Assembly: GCF_001866665.1 (NCBI RefSeq)
Contig: NZ_MLYO01000055.1
Coordinates: 1 to 64,000 of the forward strand
DNA from: Streptomyces monashensis
GTDB taxonomy: Bacteria > Actinomycetota > Actinomycetes > Streptomycetales > Streptomycetaceae
Length of the DNA stretch: 64,000 nt
Reading direction: 5' to 3'
The notes under the pieces were generated by a model. That model worked only from the letters and a program-made list of their open reading frames with translations, did not search any database and had not been told where the DNA came from. Positions 35,337 through 43,693 of the stretch are shown here, one piece after another; within the stretch, counting starts at the first letter, position 1; each line of letters starts with the position of its first letter. Made by a program: the position numbers and the translations under genes.

Positions 35337-36428
35337 GTGTCCGCAGTCTCCGACCGCCTGCCCGACTTCCCCTGGGACAAGCTGGAGCCGTACAAGAAGA
35401 CGGCAGCCGCGCACCCCGGCGGGATCGTCGACCTCTCCGTGGGCACCCCGGTCGACCCGGTGCCCGAGCTGATCCAGAAGGCCCTGATCGACGCGGCCGA
35501 CTCGCCGGGCTATCCGACCGTGTGGGGCACCCCGGCGCTGCGCGACGCGATCACCGGCTGGCTGGAGCGCCGCCTCGGCGCCCGCGACCTCACCCACCGC
35601 CATGTCCTGCCGGTGGTCGGCTCCAAGGAGCTGGTGGCCTGGCTGCCGACCCAGCTCGGCCTCGGCCCGGGCGACACGGTGGCCTACCCGCGCCTCGCCT
35701 ACCCGACCTACGAGGTGGGCGCCCGCCTGGCCCGCGCCGTGTACGAGGTCTACGACGACCCGCGCGACCTGGACCCGGCGAACCTGAAGCTCCTCTGGCT
35801 GAACTCCCCGTCGAACCCGACCGGCAAGGTGCTCGCCAAGGAGGACCTGACGAGCATCGTCGCCTGGGCCCGCGCCCACGGCGTCCTCGTCGTCTCCGAC
35901 GAGTGCTACCTGGAGCTGGGCTGGGAGGCCGACCCCGTCTCGGTCCTGCACCCGGACGTCAACGGCGGCTCGTACGACGGCATCGTGGCCGTGCACTCCC
36001 TCTCCAAGCGCTCCAACCTGGCGGGCTACCGCGCGGCGTTCGTCGCCGGCGACCCGGCCGTCCTCGGCCCGCTGCTGGAGATCCGCAAGCACGGCGGCAT
36101 GATGACTCCGGCGCCGACCCAGGCGGCCGTCGTGGCCGCCCTCGGCGACGACGCGCACGTGCACGAGCAGCGCGAGCGCTACGCCGCCCGCCGCGCGGCC
36201 CTGCGCACGGCCCTGCTCGGCCACGGCTTCCGCATCGAGCACAGCGAGGCCAGCCTCTACCTGTGGGCCACACGGGACGAGTCCTGCTGGGACACGGTCG
36301 CCCACCTGGCCGGCCTGGGCATCCTGGTGGCCCCGGGCGACTTCTACGGCGCGGCGGGCGAGACGTTCGTCCGCGTGGCCCTGACGGCGACGGACGAACG
36401 GATCCGCGCGGCCGTGGAGCGCCTGTAG
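35337..36428 (+). CDS. dapC: Succinyldiaminopimelate transaminase DapC
   Basis: PLP-dependent class I/II aminotransferase of 363 residues in the succinylase branch of lysine and diaminopimelate synthesis: N-succinyl-2-amino-6-ketopimelate to N-succinyl-LL-diaminopimelate. Motifs: WLNSPSNPTGKVL, VVSDECYLELGWEADP with the cofactor-binding Asp, and HSLSKRSNLAGYRAAF with the PLP lysine. GTG start (VSAVSDRLPDFPWDKLE); the frame extends upstream without a start of similar quality. dapE, the next enzyme of the branch, is 1.9 kb downstream on the same strand, separated by two opposite genes. Ends at a very strong terminator. Confidence 0.9.
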   Translation: MSAVSDRLPDFPWDKLEPYKKTAAAHPGGIVDLSVGTPVDPVPELIQKALIDAADSPGYPTVWGTPALRDAITGWLERRLGARDLTHRHVLPVVGSKELVAWLPTQLGLGPGDTVAYPRLAYPTYEVGARLARAVYEVYDDPRDLDPANLKLLWLNSPSNPTGKVLAKEDLTSIVAWARAHGVLVVSDECYLELGWEADPVSVLHPDVNGGSYDGIVAVHSLSKRSNLAGYRAAFVAGDPAVLGPLLEIRKHGGMMTPAPTQAAVVAALGDDAHVHEQRERYAARRAALRTALLGHGFRIEHSEASLYLWATRDESCWDTVAHLAGLGILVAPGDFYGAAGETFVRVALTATDERIRAAVERL

Positions 36429-36444
36429 CCGCTTGCCGTGCACG

Positions 36445-36494
36445 CACGACGAAGGGGTCCGGGGAGCACGCTCCCCGGACCCCTTCGTCGTGCT
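36445..36494. terminator. Perfect 24-base hairpin terminator after dapC
   Basis: Two 24-base arms (36445-36468 and 36471-36494) are exactly complementary with only two bases between them. It begins 17 bases after the dapC stop and ends 7 bases from the stop of the convergent secreted-protein gene, so it serves as a bidirectional terminator. No T-run. Confidence 0.9.
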
Positions 36495-36501
36495 GTGGGC
36501 G

Positions 36502-36924
36502 TCAGCTCAGCGGCACACCCTGCACGGGCAGGCCGGACGTCGGCAGGGCGCCGCCCTTCGTCGCGCCGGACGCGGCGTCCCCGAGGACGTTCCCGGCCGA
36601 CCCGGCCACGCTGCCCGCGGCCTGCTGGGCCACCGGGGCCGCCTTCTTCAGGCCGCCGCCGGCCGCCTGGCCCGCGGCCGGAACCGCCGTGCCGACCACA
36701 CGGCCGCCCGCGTTGCCGGCGAGCGTGGTGGCGTTCTGGGCGGCACCGTCGGCGGTGTTGGCGAGCTGCGACGCGTCCACGGCGGACAGACCGCTCAGGT
36801 TCGGGGCCACCGTGGGCTGGCTCGGGGCCGCGCTGGCGGAGCCGGCCGCACCGACCCCGGCTGCCGCTCCCGCTGCGACGAGCAGCGCGGTACGGGCGAT
36901 CCGGCGGGTCAGAGGGAGGGACAT
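36502..36924 (-). CDS. Small secreted Ala/Gly-rich protein
   Basis: A 140-residue exported protein. Signal peptide: basic MSLPLTRRIARTALLV, an Ala/Gly-rich core and a probable cleavage after ASA (SASAAP). The mature part is low in charge, rich in Ala, Gly and Val, with repeated QQAAGSVAGSAGNVLGDAA-type segments, and ends LPVQGVPLS. No enzyme motif. It may be a cell-surface or spore-coat-like component; that is speculation. The upstream region (36925-37210) is A+T-richer and should hold its promoter. Confidence 0.7.
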   Translation of the reverse strand: MSLPLTRRIARTALLVAAGAAAGVGAAGSASAAPSQPTVAPNLSGLSAVDASQLANTADGAAQNATTLAGNAGGRVVGTAVPAAGQAAGGGLKKAAPVAQQAAGSVAGSAGNVLGDAASGATKGGALPTSGLPVQGVPLS

Positions 36925-37210
36925 GATGCTCCATTCGACGGGAGAGAACGGTGTTGGTCCGGGCTCGGGTCCGGGCTCGGACGCCGTGACTACCGCTCGA
37001 AGCCCGCGAAGGTTGCGGACGCCTCAGGTAACGAATAGATAACGCATCGCATAATCAGGTGTGGATAAAAACGGGCAAAGAACGTCACCCTGAATCAGCG
37101 CAGAATCCTTACATCCTTTGATTTCCAAGGGCTTCCGCGTCCGGTGCGAAATCGGGCCGCCCGCCGCGGTGAACCTCGGCCGAGCAACCCTCCGGAGTGA
37201 CCCCCTCGTA

Positions 37211-38200
37211 CTACTGTCCGGTCACGATCCGGACGGCCCCCGCGGACTGCTCCGCCCCGCCGGTCCCGTCCGACGCGACCGGTTTCCACTGGCTGTCGCT
37301 GCTCCCGGCGACCCACTCGCGCCCGGCGTACGACACCCGCTGGATGTGCAGCGCCGAGGAGTTCGCGACCGCCCACTGGGCCAGCTGCCAGCCCCGCTGC
37401 CGCTCCCCGTACCCGCCGGCGTCCGGCTGCCGGCCCCGCGGCACCGGAACGGTCACCGTCCGCCCCTGCGCGGTCGCCGTCACGCTCGGCGACGGAGACG
37501 GCGAGGGCACCGGGACGCCGCCCACCTCCGCACCGGTCTCCTGGAGCGCGTCGCGCCCGAAGTCCCGTACCAGCGCGCCGCGTACGGCGTCCGGGCCGAT
37601 CGCCGAGGCCCCGGGCTGCGGGCGGCCGTCGCAGGTCAGCGTGGCCGACGCGGTGCCGGTCAGGGACGCCGCCAGCAACGTGGCGTCCGGCTCGTGCTTG
37701 GCGTACGCCTCCGGGTAGCCGCTGCGCTGCACCCGCTGCGCGGCCACCGTCAGGGGAAGGCCGGTGTAGTCCGGCACCTTCGCCAGGTGGGCGTAGAAGA
37801 TGCCCGCCGCGTACGCCGGGTCCATGATCTGCTCCTCGGTGCCCCAGCCCTGCGAGGGCCGCTGCTGGAACAGGCCGAGCGAATCCCGGTCGCCGTGCTG
37901 GATGTTGCGCAGCCCCGACTCCTGGATGGCCGTGGCCAGCGCGATCGCCACGGCCCGCTCGGGCATGTGGCGGCCGGTGCCGACGGCCGCGATCGTCGCC
38001 GCGTTCTGCGCCTGCTCCGGCGAGAACTCGTACGACGTCCCGTCGGCGTCGGCCGACACCACCTTGCAGCCGTGCGCCCCGCCGCCTCCGGTGACGTACT
38101 GCACCACGAGGTAGGCGGCGACGCCGCAGAGGACCAACAGGGCCGCGGAGAAACGAAAGAGACGGCCGCGACGCTTGATACGGGTGGGGGGCTCTGACAC
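37211..38200 (-). CDS. Membrane-anchored lysozyme/transglycosylase-like protein
   Basis: A 329-residue protein with a short basic cytoplasmic start (RIKRRGRLFRF), one membrane helix (SAALLVLCGVAAYLVVQYV) and an extracytoplasmic domain with AIALATAIQESGLRNIQHGD and SLGLFQQRPSQGWGTEEQI. The Glu in IQESGL is where lytic transglycosylases and goose-type lysozymes keep their catalytic acid. A Pro/Ser linker (VPSPSPSPSVT) leads to a C-terminal part of unknown fold. Homologues are often labelled heavy metal transporter, which the sequence does not support. GTG start; divergent from dapE. Confidence 0.72.
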   Translation of the reverse strand: MSEPPTRIKRRGRLFRFSAALLVLCGVAAYLVVQYVTGGGGAHGCKVVSADADGTSYEFSPEQAQNAATIAAVGTGRHMPERAVAIALATAIQESGLRNIQHGDRDSLGLFQQRPSQGWGTEEQIMDPAYAAGIFYAHLAKVPDYTGLPLTVAAQRVQRSGYPEAYAKHEPDATLLAASLTGTASATLTCDGRPQPGASAIGPDAVRGALVRDFGRDALQETGAEVGGVPVPSPSPSPSVTATAQGRTVTVPVPRGRQPDAGGYGERQRGWQLAQWAVANSSALHIQRVSYAGREWVAGSSDSQWKPVASDGTGGAEQSAGAVRIVTGQ

Positions 38201-38318
38201 GCGTACAAGGTACTGGAGCCCCGTCCGGTCCCTACGGGGGGTCCGGCCGCTGCCGTCGGCCAGGCCGGAGCAGCGCGGGGAAGCCGGCGGCCGCGGGTGA
38301 CGCGTTAGGGTCGCTGGC

Positions 38319-39398
38319 ATGGCCGACACCTCGCTTGACCTCACGCTCGACGCCGCCGCGCTCACCGCGCAGCTCGTGGACCTCCGCTCCGAGAGCGGCA
38401 CCGAGAAGCCGCTCGCGGACGCGATCGAGGCCGCCCTGCGCGCCCTGCCGCACCTCACGGTGGACCGCTACGGCAACAACGTCATCGCCCGGACGAACCT
38501 GGGCCGTGCCGAGCGCGTCATCCTGGCCGGCCACATCGACACCGTCCCGATCGCGGACAACGTCCCCTCGCGGCTGGACGAGGACGGCGTGCTGTGGGGC
38601 TGCGGCACCTGCGACATGAAGTCCGGCGTCGCGGTGCAGCTGCGCATCGCGGCCACGGTCCCCGCCCCCAACCGCGACCTGACGTTCGTCTTCTACGACA
38701 ACGAGGAGGTCGCCGCCGACCTCAACGGCCTCAAGCACGTCGCCGAGGCCCACCCGGAGTGGCTGGAGGGCGACTTCGCCGTGCTGCTGGAGCCGTCCGA
38801 CGGCCAGGTCGAGGGCGGCTGCCAGGGCACGCTGCGCGTGCTGCTGAAGACCGAGGGCGAGCGGGCGCACTCGGCCCGCTCCTGGATGGGCGCCAACGCC
38901 ATCCACGCGGCGGCCCCGATCCTGGCCCGCCTGGCGGCGTACGAGCCCCGCTACCCGGTCATCGACGGCCTGGAGTACCGCGAGGGCCTCAACGCGGTCG
39001 GCATCAGCGGCGGGGTCGCGGGCAACGTCATCCCCGACGCGTGCGTGGTGACGGTCAACTTCCGCTACGCCCCCGACCGCACCGAGGAGGAGGCCATCGC
39101 GCACGTCCGCGAGGTCTTCGCCGACTGCGGGGTGGCGGAGTTCGTCGTCGACGACCACAGCGGCGGCGCCCTGCCCGGCCTCTCCCACCCGGCCGCGGCG
39201 GCCTTCATCGAGGCCGTGGGCGGCACCCCGCTGCCGAAGTACGGCTGGACCGACGTGTCCCGCTTCTCCGCGCTCGGCGTCCCCGCCGTCAACTACGGCC
39301 CGGGCAACCCGCACTTGGCGCACAAGCGGGACGAGCGGGTGGAGACGGCCAGGATCCTCGCGGGCGAGGAGCGCCTGCGGAACTGGCTGACGGCGTAG
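38319..39398 (+). CDS. dapE: Succinyl-diaminopimelate desuccinylase DapE
   Basis: Di-zinc M20-family amidohydrolase of 359 residues that yields LL-diaminopimelate for lysine and peptidoglycan synthesis. Zinc-site motifs: H72 and D74 in GHIDTVPIAD, the bridging Asp in GTCDMKSGVA, and the Glu pair in YDNEEVAAD. The dimerisation domain carries RAHSARSWMGANAIH. Downstream of dapC on the same strand, so the succinylase branch is partly clustered. Followed 115 bases later by a LOG-family gene, as in mycobacteria, where dapE and a LOG gene are also near each other. Confidence 0.93.
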   Translation: MADTSLDLTLDAAALTAQLVDLRSESGTEKPLADAIEAALRALPHLTVDRYGNNVIARTNLGRAERVILAGHIDTVPIADNVPSRLDEDGVLWGCGTCDMKSGVAVQLRIAATVPAPNRDLTFVFYDNEEVAADLNGLKHVAEAHPEWLEGDFAVLLEPSDGQVEGGCQGTLRVLLKTEGERAHSARSWMGANAIHAAAPILARLAAYEPRYPVIDGLEYREGLNAVGISGGVAGNVIPDACVVTVNFRYAPDRTEEEAIAHVREVFADCGVAEFVVDDHSGGALPGLSHPAAAAFIEAVGGTPLPKYGWTDVSRFSALGVPAVNYGPGNPHLAHKRDERVETARILAGEERLRNWLTA

Positions 39399-39513
39399 GG
39401 ACCGCCACGGCGCCGGAACCGCTGGTGCCGGTCCGGACATGCGCACGTCCCCCCTCCGTAACCCGAGGCGATCTAGTCTGAGATCGAACTACCCGCAAGT
39501 GGAGGGAGCGCAC

Positions 39514-40272
39514 ATGCCTACCGGCAACCCTGAGGGAAAGAAGATCCCGCCGGACGAGCAGCGCCTGGGCCCGGTCCTCCGACGCCGCGGGCAGGTGATC
39601 CCGAGCACCACCGACCAGCGGCTGCTGGACGAGCGCGCCCCCACGGACTGGGTCCACACCGACCCCTGGCGGGTCCTGCGGATCCAGTCGGAGTTCATCG
39701 AGGGCTTCGGCACGCTCGCCGAACTCCCGCCCGCGATCAGCGTGTTCGGCTCGGCGCGCACCCCGGTGGACTCGGCGGAGTACGACGCGGGCGTCCGGCT
39801 CGGCCGGGGCCTGGTGGAGGCGGGCTGGGCGGTGATCACGGGCGGCGGCCCGGGCTCCATGGAAGCGGCGAACAAGGGCGCCTGCGAGGCCGGCGGCACC
39901 TCCGTCGGCCTCGGCATCGAGCTGCCCTTCGAGCAGGGCCTGAACCCCTACGTCGACATCGGCCTGAACTTCCGCTACTTCTTCGTCCGCAAGATGATGT
40001 TCGTGAAGTACGCGCAGGGCTTCGTGGTCCTGCCCGGCGGCCTCGGCACCCTGGACGAACTCTTCGAGGCCCTGACCCTCGTCCAGACCCAGAAGGTCAC
40101 CCGCTTCCCGATCGTCCTCTTCGGCAGCGAGTACTGGGGCGGCCTCGTCTCCTGGCTCCAGAACACCCTGGTCGCCCAGGGCAAGGCCGCGGAGAAGGAC
40201 CTCCTCCTCTTCCACGTCACGGACGAGGTCTCGGAAGCGGTGGCTCTGGTCTCCAAGGAGGCGGCCCGCTAG
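39514..40272 (+). CDS. LOG family protein (TIGR00730), cytokinin-riboside 5'-phosphate phosphoribohydrolase-like
   Basis: A 252-residue Rossmann-fold protein of the LOG family. Key motifs are GGGPGSMEAANKGACEAGG and PGGLGTLDELFEALTLVQT (the PGGxGTxxE signature). Family members release adenine-type bases from nucleoside monophosphates; in mycobacteria the homologue makes cytokinins. The N-terminal 60 residues, ending in VHTDPWRVLRIQSEF, are an actinobacterial extension. ATG 39514 follows GGAGGGA. Convergent with the folP2-like gene. Confidence 0.88.
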   Translation: MPTGNPEGKKIPPDEQRLGPVLRRRGQVIPSTTDQRLLDERAPTDWVHTDPWRVLRIQSEFIEGFGTLAELPPAISVFGSARTPVDSAEYDAGVRLGRGLVEAGWAVITGGGPGSMEAANKGACEAGGTSVGLGIELPFEQGLNPYVDIGLNFRYFFVRKMMFVKYAQGFVVLPGGLGTLDELFEALTLVQTQKVTRFPIVLFGSEYWGGLVSWLQNTLVAQGKAAEKDLLLFHVTDEVSEAVALVSKEAAR

Positions 40273-40294
40273 GACCTCTCGTCGGGCCGGCCGG

Positions 40295-41155
40295 TCAGGC
40301 CAGGCCGCGGCGGGCCACCGCAGGGGGGCGGTGGCCCGCGATGGCGGCGACCATGTCCAGCACCTGACGGGTCTCGGCGACCTCGTGGACCCGGTACACC
40401 TGCGCCCCGAGCCACGCCGACACCGCCGTCGTCGCCAGCGTGCCGATCAGCCGTTCCTTGACCGGGCGGTCCAGGGACTCGCCCACGAAGTCCTTGTTGG
40501 ACAGCGAGACCAGGACCGGCCAGCCCGTCGCGACCATCTCGGGCAGCCGTCGCGTCGCCTCCAGGCTGTGCCGGGTGTTCTTGCCGAAGTCGTGCCCCGG
40601 GTCGATCAGCACCGACTCCCGCGGCACGCCCAGCGCCACCGCCCGCTCCGCCAGAGCGACCGTCACGTCCAGGATGTCGGCCATGACGTCGTCGTACGTC
40701 ACCCGGTGCGGGCGGGTACGGGGCTCGGCGCCACCCGCGTGCGTGCACACCAGGCCCACCCCGTACCGCGCCGCCACCTCCGCCAGGGCGGGGTCGACCC
40801 CGCCCCACGCGTCGTTCAGCAGATCCGCGCCCGCCTCGCACACCGCCTCGCCGACCGAGGCCCGCCAGGTGTCCACGCTGATGATCACGTCCGGGAAGCG
40901 CCGCCGCACCTCCGTCACGAAGCCGACGGTCCGCCGCGCCTCCTCCTCGGCCGTGACCTCCTCGCCCGGCCCGGCCTTCACCCCGCCGACGTCGATGATC
41001 GCGGCGCCCTCGGCCACCGCCTGCTCCACGCGCGCGAGGGCCGGCTCGTCGCGGAACGTGGCCCCCTGGTCGTAGAAGGAGTCGGGCGTCCGGTTCACGA
41101 TCGCCATGATCACCGGCTCGTGCGCCCCGAATTCCCGCTTGCCCAGCCTGAGCAT
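40295..41155 (-). CDS. folP2: Dihydropteroate synthase-like protein, FolP2 type
   Basis: A 286-residue TIM-barrel protein of the pterin-binding family. The pterin motif reads MAIVNRTPDSFYDQGATF, with Arg where true dihydropteroate synthases have Val. The loop that is usually GGESTRPG in active enzymes reads GGVKAGPGE here. Those differences are what I recall of mycobacterial FolP2, a paralogue lacking normal sulfonamide-sensitive synthase activity. The neighbours (dapE, LOG, DivIVA-like, tag) also match the mycobacterial folP2 region. So its role is probably not folate synthesis; the substrate is unknown. Divergent from the DivIVA-like gene. Confidence 0.82.
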   Translation of the reverse strand: MLRLGKREFGAHEPVIMAIVNRTPDSFYDQGATFRDEPALARVEQAVAEGAAIIDVGGVKAGPGEEVTAEEEARRTVGFVTEVRRRFPDVIISVDTWRASVGEAVCEAGADLLNDAWGGVDPALAEVAARYGVGLVCTHAGGAEPRTRPHRVTYDDVMADILDVTVALAERAVALGVPRESVLIDPGHDFGKNTRHSLEATRRLPEMVATGWPVLVSLSNKDFVGESLDRPVKERLIGTLATTAVSAWLGAQVYRVHEVAETRQVLDMVAAIAGHRPPAVARRGLA

Positions 41156-41278
41156 CCGCTGTGACCTCTCCCAGAACGTCCCGCACTACGGCCGCCTGCG
41201 ACCCTAACTGTCAGACTCGCATGGCACGATCGGACCCTGACAGTTTCTGTGTCCGGCAGAGAGCGTGGGGCCCTGGCG

Positions 41279-41635
41279 ATGGTGATGTTCTTGTTCCTGG
41301 TCGTCGCGCTGGCCGTCGTGGTCGCCGCGGTGACGCTCGCCGTGGTGGGCGGCGGCGAGAGCGCCCCGCTGCCCGAGGTGGCGCCGGAGCGGCTCCAGGA
41401 CCCGCTGCCCCCGGACCGCCCGGTGGGCCGTGCCGACGTGGAGAGCCTGCGCTTCCCGCTCGCCCCGCGCGGCTACCGCATGGCGGACGTCGACGACGCC
41501 CTCGGCCGCCTCGGCGCCGAGCTGGCCGAGCGCGACGCCCGCATCGCCGACCTGGAGTCGGCGCTCGCCGGCGCCAGAGCCGCGGCCGCACACGTCCACC
41601 TGGAGAAGCCCGAGCACCCGGAGGACCAGCGATGA
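41279..41635 (+). CDS. Small membrane protein with DivIVA-like segment
   Basis: A 118-residue protein with one N-terminal helix (MFLFLVVALAVVVAAVTLAV) followed by a DivIVA-type motif: FPLAPRGYRMADVDDALGRL, then a short coiled coil (ELAERDARIADLESAL). Likely a membrane-anchored relative of the DivIVA/Wag31 polar-growth group. The ATG at 41279 is preferred; a GTG at 41249 would add ten residues. It overlaps the Tag glycosylase start (ATGA). A DivIVA-like gene also stands before tagA in mycobacteria. Confidence 0.75.
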   Translation: MVMFLFLVVALAVVVAAVTLAVVGGGESAPLPEVAPERLQDPLPPDRPVGRADVESLRFPLAPRGYRMADVDDALGRLGAELAERDARIADLESALAGARAAAAHVHLEKPEHPEDQR

Positions 41636-42228
41636 GCGACGGAAGTGCCCTCGCCGGACCCGACGGCGCCCTGCGCTGCCCCTGGGCCCTGTCCACCGAG
41701 GACTACGTGTCGTACCACGACGAGGAGTGGGGCCGCCCGGTCCACGGCGACGACGCCCTCTTCGAGCGGCTCAGCCTGGAGGCCTTCCAGTCGGGCCTGT
41801 CCTGGATCACCATCCTGCGCCGCCGCCCGGGCTTCCGGGCCGCCTTCGCGGGCTTCCGCATCGAGAAGGTCGCCGCCTTCACGGACGACGACCGCGAGCG
41901 GCTGCTGGCGGACGCGGGCATCATCCGCAACCGCGCCAAGATCGACGCCACGCTCGCCAACGCGCGCGTGCTCGCGGACTGGGCGCAGGGCGAGCTGGAC
42001 GAGCTGATCTGGTCCCACGCCCCGGACCCGGCCGGCCGCCCCGCCCCGCGGACCCTCGCCGAGGTCCCGGCCGTCACCCCCCAGTCCACGGCCCTGTCCA
42101 AGGCCCTGAAGAAGCGCGGGCTGAGGTTCGTCGGCCCGACGACGGCGTACGCGCTCATGCAGGCGTGCGGACTGGTCGACGACCACCTGGCGGACTGCGT
42201 GAGCCGCACCGGTCCGCACGCCCGCTGA
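41632..42228 (+). CDS. tag: DNA-3-methyladenine glycosylase I
   Basis: Base-excision repair enzyme of 198 residues that removes 3-methyladenine. The N-terminal RCPWALSTEDYVSYHDEEWG contains the zinc-binding Cys and the base-recognition residues; LEAFQSGLSWITILRRRPGF and the end YALMQACGLVDDHLADC are characteristic. The start overlaps the DivIVA-like gene by four bases, so they are co-translated. Convergent with the enoyl-CoA hydratase gene, four bases apart. Confidence 0.92.
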   Translation: MSDGSALAGPDGALRCPWALSTEDYVSYHDEEWGRPVHGDDALFERLSLEAFQSGLSWITILRRRPGFRAAFAGFRIEKVAAFTDDDRERLLADAGIIRNRAKIDATLANARVLADWAQGELDELIWSHAPDPAGRPAPRTLAEVPAVTPQSTALSKALKKRGLRFVGPTTAYALMQACGLVDDHLADCVSRTGPHAR

Positions 42229-42232
42229 CCGC

Positions 42233-43036
42233 TCACCGGCCCAGGTACGCGGGCTTCTCCTTCTTCACGAAGGCCTGCACGGCGATCGCGTGGTCCTCGG
42301 ACTGCCCGGCCCCGGCCTGGAGCTCGTCCTCCTTCTCCAGGGTCTGCTTCAGCGAGTGCGTCAGCCCGTAGGCCACCGCCTCCTTGAGCGCCGCGTAGGC
42401 CACCGTCGGCCCCTCGGCCAGCTCCCGCGCCACCTTCTCGGCCTCCGCGCGCAGTTCGGCCGCCGGTACGACCCGGTTGGCGATGCCCAGCTCCAGCGCG
42501 TCCTGCGCGCCGATGCTGCGCGGGAAGAGCAGCAGGTCGGTGGCGCGGCTCGGGCCGATCACCCGGGGCAGGGTCCAGGAGACGCCGGAGTCGGCGGTCA
42601 GCGCGACGCCCGCGAAGGACGTGTTGAAGGCGGCCGTGTCCGCGACCACCCGGTAGTCCGCGGCGAGCGCGAAGCCGAAGCCGGCCCCGGCCGCGACGCC
42701 GTTCACCCCGGCGACCACCGGCTTCGGTGCCCCGGCGAGCGCCGTCACGATCGGGTTGTAGTGCTCCTTGACCGTGCTCATCGTCTGCCCGGCCCCCGTC
42801 TCGCGGTCGGACGCGAGCAGCCCGATGTGCTCCTTGAGGTCCTGGCCCACGCAGAACGCCCGCTCCCCGGCCGCGGTCAGCAGGATCGCTCGTACGGCCG
42901 TGTCCCCGGCCGCGGCTTCCGCCGCCTCCCGCAGGGCGACCTTGGTCGCGATGTTCAGCGCGTTCATCGCCTCGGGGCGGTTCAGCGTGATGGTCGCGAG
43001 TCCGTCGCTCACCTCGTAGAGCACGGTGTCGGCCAT
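42233..43036 (-). CDS. Enoyl-CoA hydratase/isomerase family protein
   Basis: Crotonase-fold protein of 267 residues. The oxyanion-hole motif is FCVGQDLKEH early in the chain, and AGVNGVAAGAGFGFALAADY is the conserved helix region. The residue pattern around TADSGVSWTLPRVIGPSRA, with an Asp but no Glu at the second catalytic place, resembles PaaG-type 2-(1,2-epoxyphenylacetyl)-CoA isomerases more than plain hydratases. Phenylacetate neighbours are absent, so the substrate is open. Monocistronic, with the 372-base spacer upstream. Confidence 0.85.
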   Translation of the reverse strand: MADTVLYEVSDGLATITLNRPEAMNALNIATKVALREAAEAAAGDTAVRAILLTAAGERAFCVGQDLKEHIGLLASDRETGAGQTMSTVKEHYNPIVTALAGAPKPVVAGVNGVAAGAGFGFALAADYRVVADTAAFNTSFAGVALTADSGVSWTLPRVIGPSRATDLLLFPRSIGAQDALELGIANRVVPAAELRAEAEKVARELAEGPTVAYAALKEAVAYGLTHSLKQTLEKEDELQAGAGQSEDHAIAVQAFVKKEKPAYLGR

Positions 43037-43408
43037 GGGACATCCTCCTCGGGGTCGCGGGTGACGTACCGCTCAGTACGTCCGCGTACGAGCACAGCAT
43101 GGCGGAGATCACGGGCCAAGGACCGGACCGGACGTGTGACCTGCGTCAAAGAAAAACGGAGCGGAGTCCGCCGGTGGGCGTCGGTGCGGTGGCGCAGTAT
43201 CGCAGCCACATCCCCGAATTGGGTGGTTTTGCTCGCGCGCGTTGCCCAAGCGATGCCGACTGATGTTGGTCATCGGGTCCTGCGATGCGGGATAATGGCC
43301 GGGAAGCAATGTGTTCGATGCCGGTGGCGTGTGTCCGATCCCGGGCCGCGGATGCCCTCCTCGGGGCTGTCGGCAGACGATGAGCTGGTTTCAGGAAGGG
43401 GAACGAGC
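43037..43408. promoter_or_regulatory. Divergent spacer with a candidate promoter for the DUF3117 gene
   Basis: No gene is supported here. On the + strand TTGGTC (43266-43271) and GATAAT (43291-43296), 19 bases apart, form a plausible housekeeping promoter about 105 bases before the DUF3117 start. The promoter of the leftward enoyl-CoA hydratase gene should lie in the left half, near the A-rich stretch at about 43150. Confidence 0.4.
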
Positions 43409-43576
43409 ATGGCGGCCATGAAGCCGCGGACGGGCGATGGCCCGCTCGAGGTGACCAAGGAGGGGCGGGGCATCGTCATGCGCGTTCCGCTCGAAGGCGG
43501 CGGTCGACTCGTCGTCGAGCTGACCCCTGACGAGGCCAAGGCGCTCGGCGAGGCCCTGGAGAAGGTCACCGTCTGA
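43409..43576 (+). CDS. DUF3117 small conserved protein
   Basis: A 55-residue protein (MAAMKPRTGDGPLEVTKEG, ending ALGEALEKVTV) of the DUF3117 family, conserved across actinobacteria. It has a small beta-rich core (GIVMRVPLEGGGRLVVELT) and a final helix. The ATG at 43409 follows AGGAAGGGGAA. In mycobacteria the counterpart (near Rv1211) also lies after tag and before the sigE cluster. Function unknown. Confidence 0.88.
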   Translation: MAAMKPRTGDGPLEVTKEGRGIVMRVPLEGGGRLVVELTPDEAKALGEALEKVTV

Positions 43577-43598
43577 CGCGCCAGCGATCTTGTCCTTA

Positions 43599-43636
43599 CG
43601 TCTGCCCCGGCATCGTACGCGGTGTCGGGGCAGACG
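43599..43636. terminator. Terminator after the DUF3117 gene
   Basis: Eleven-base perfect inverted repeat (43599-43609 with 43626-43636) with a 16-base loop that can pair further with mismatches. It lies 23 bases after the DUF3117 stop and 58 bases before the stop of the convergent methyltransferase gene, so it may serve both. Confidence 0.65.
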
Positions 43637-43693
43637 CGTTCGCGGCCCCGCCGCCCGGCCTTGTCGGCCGAGTGCCGACCGTGCGCACCGTGC

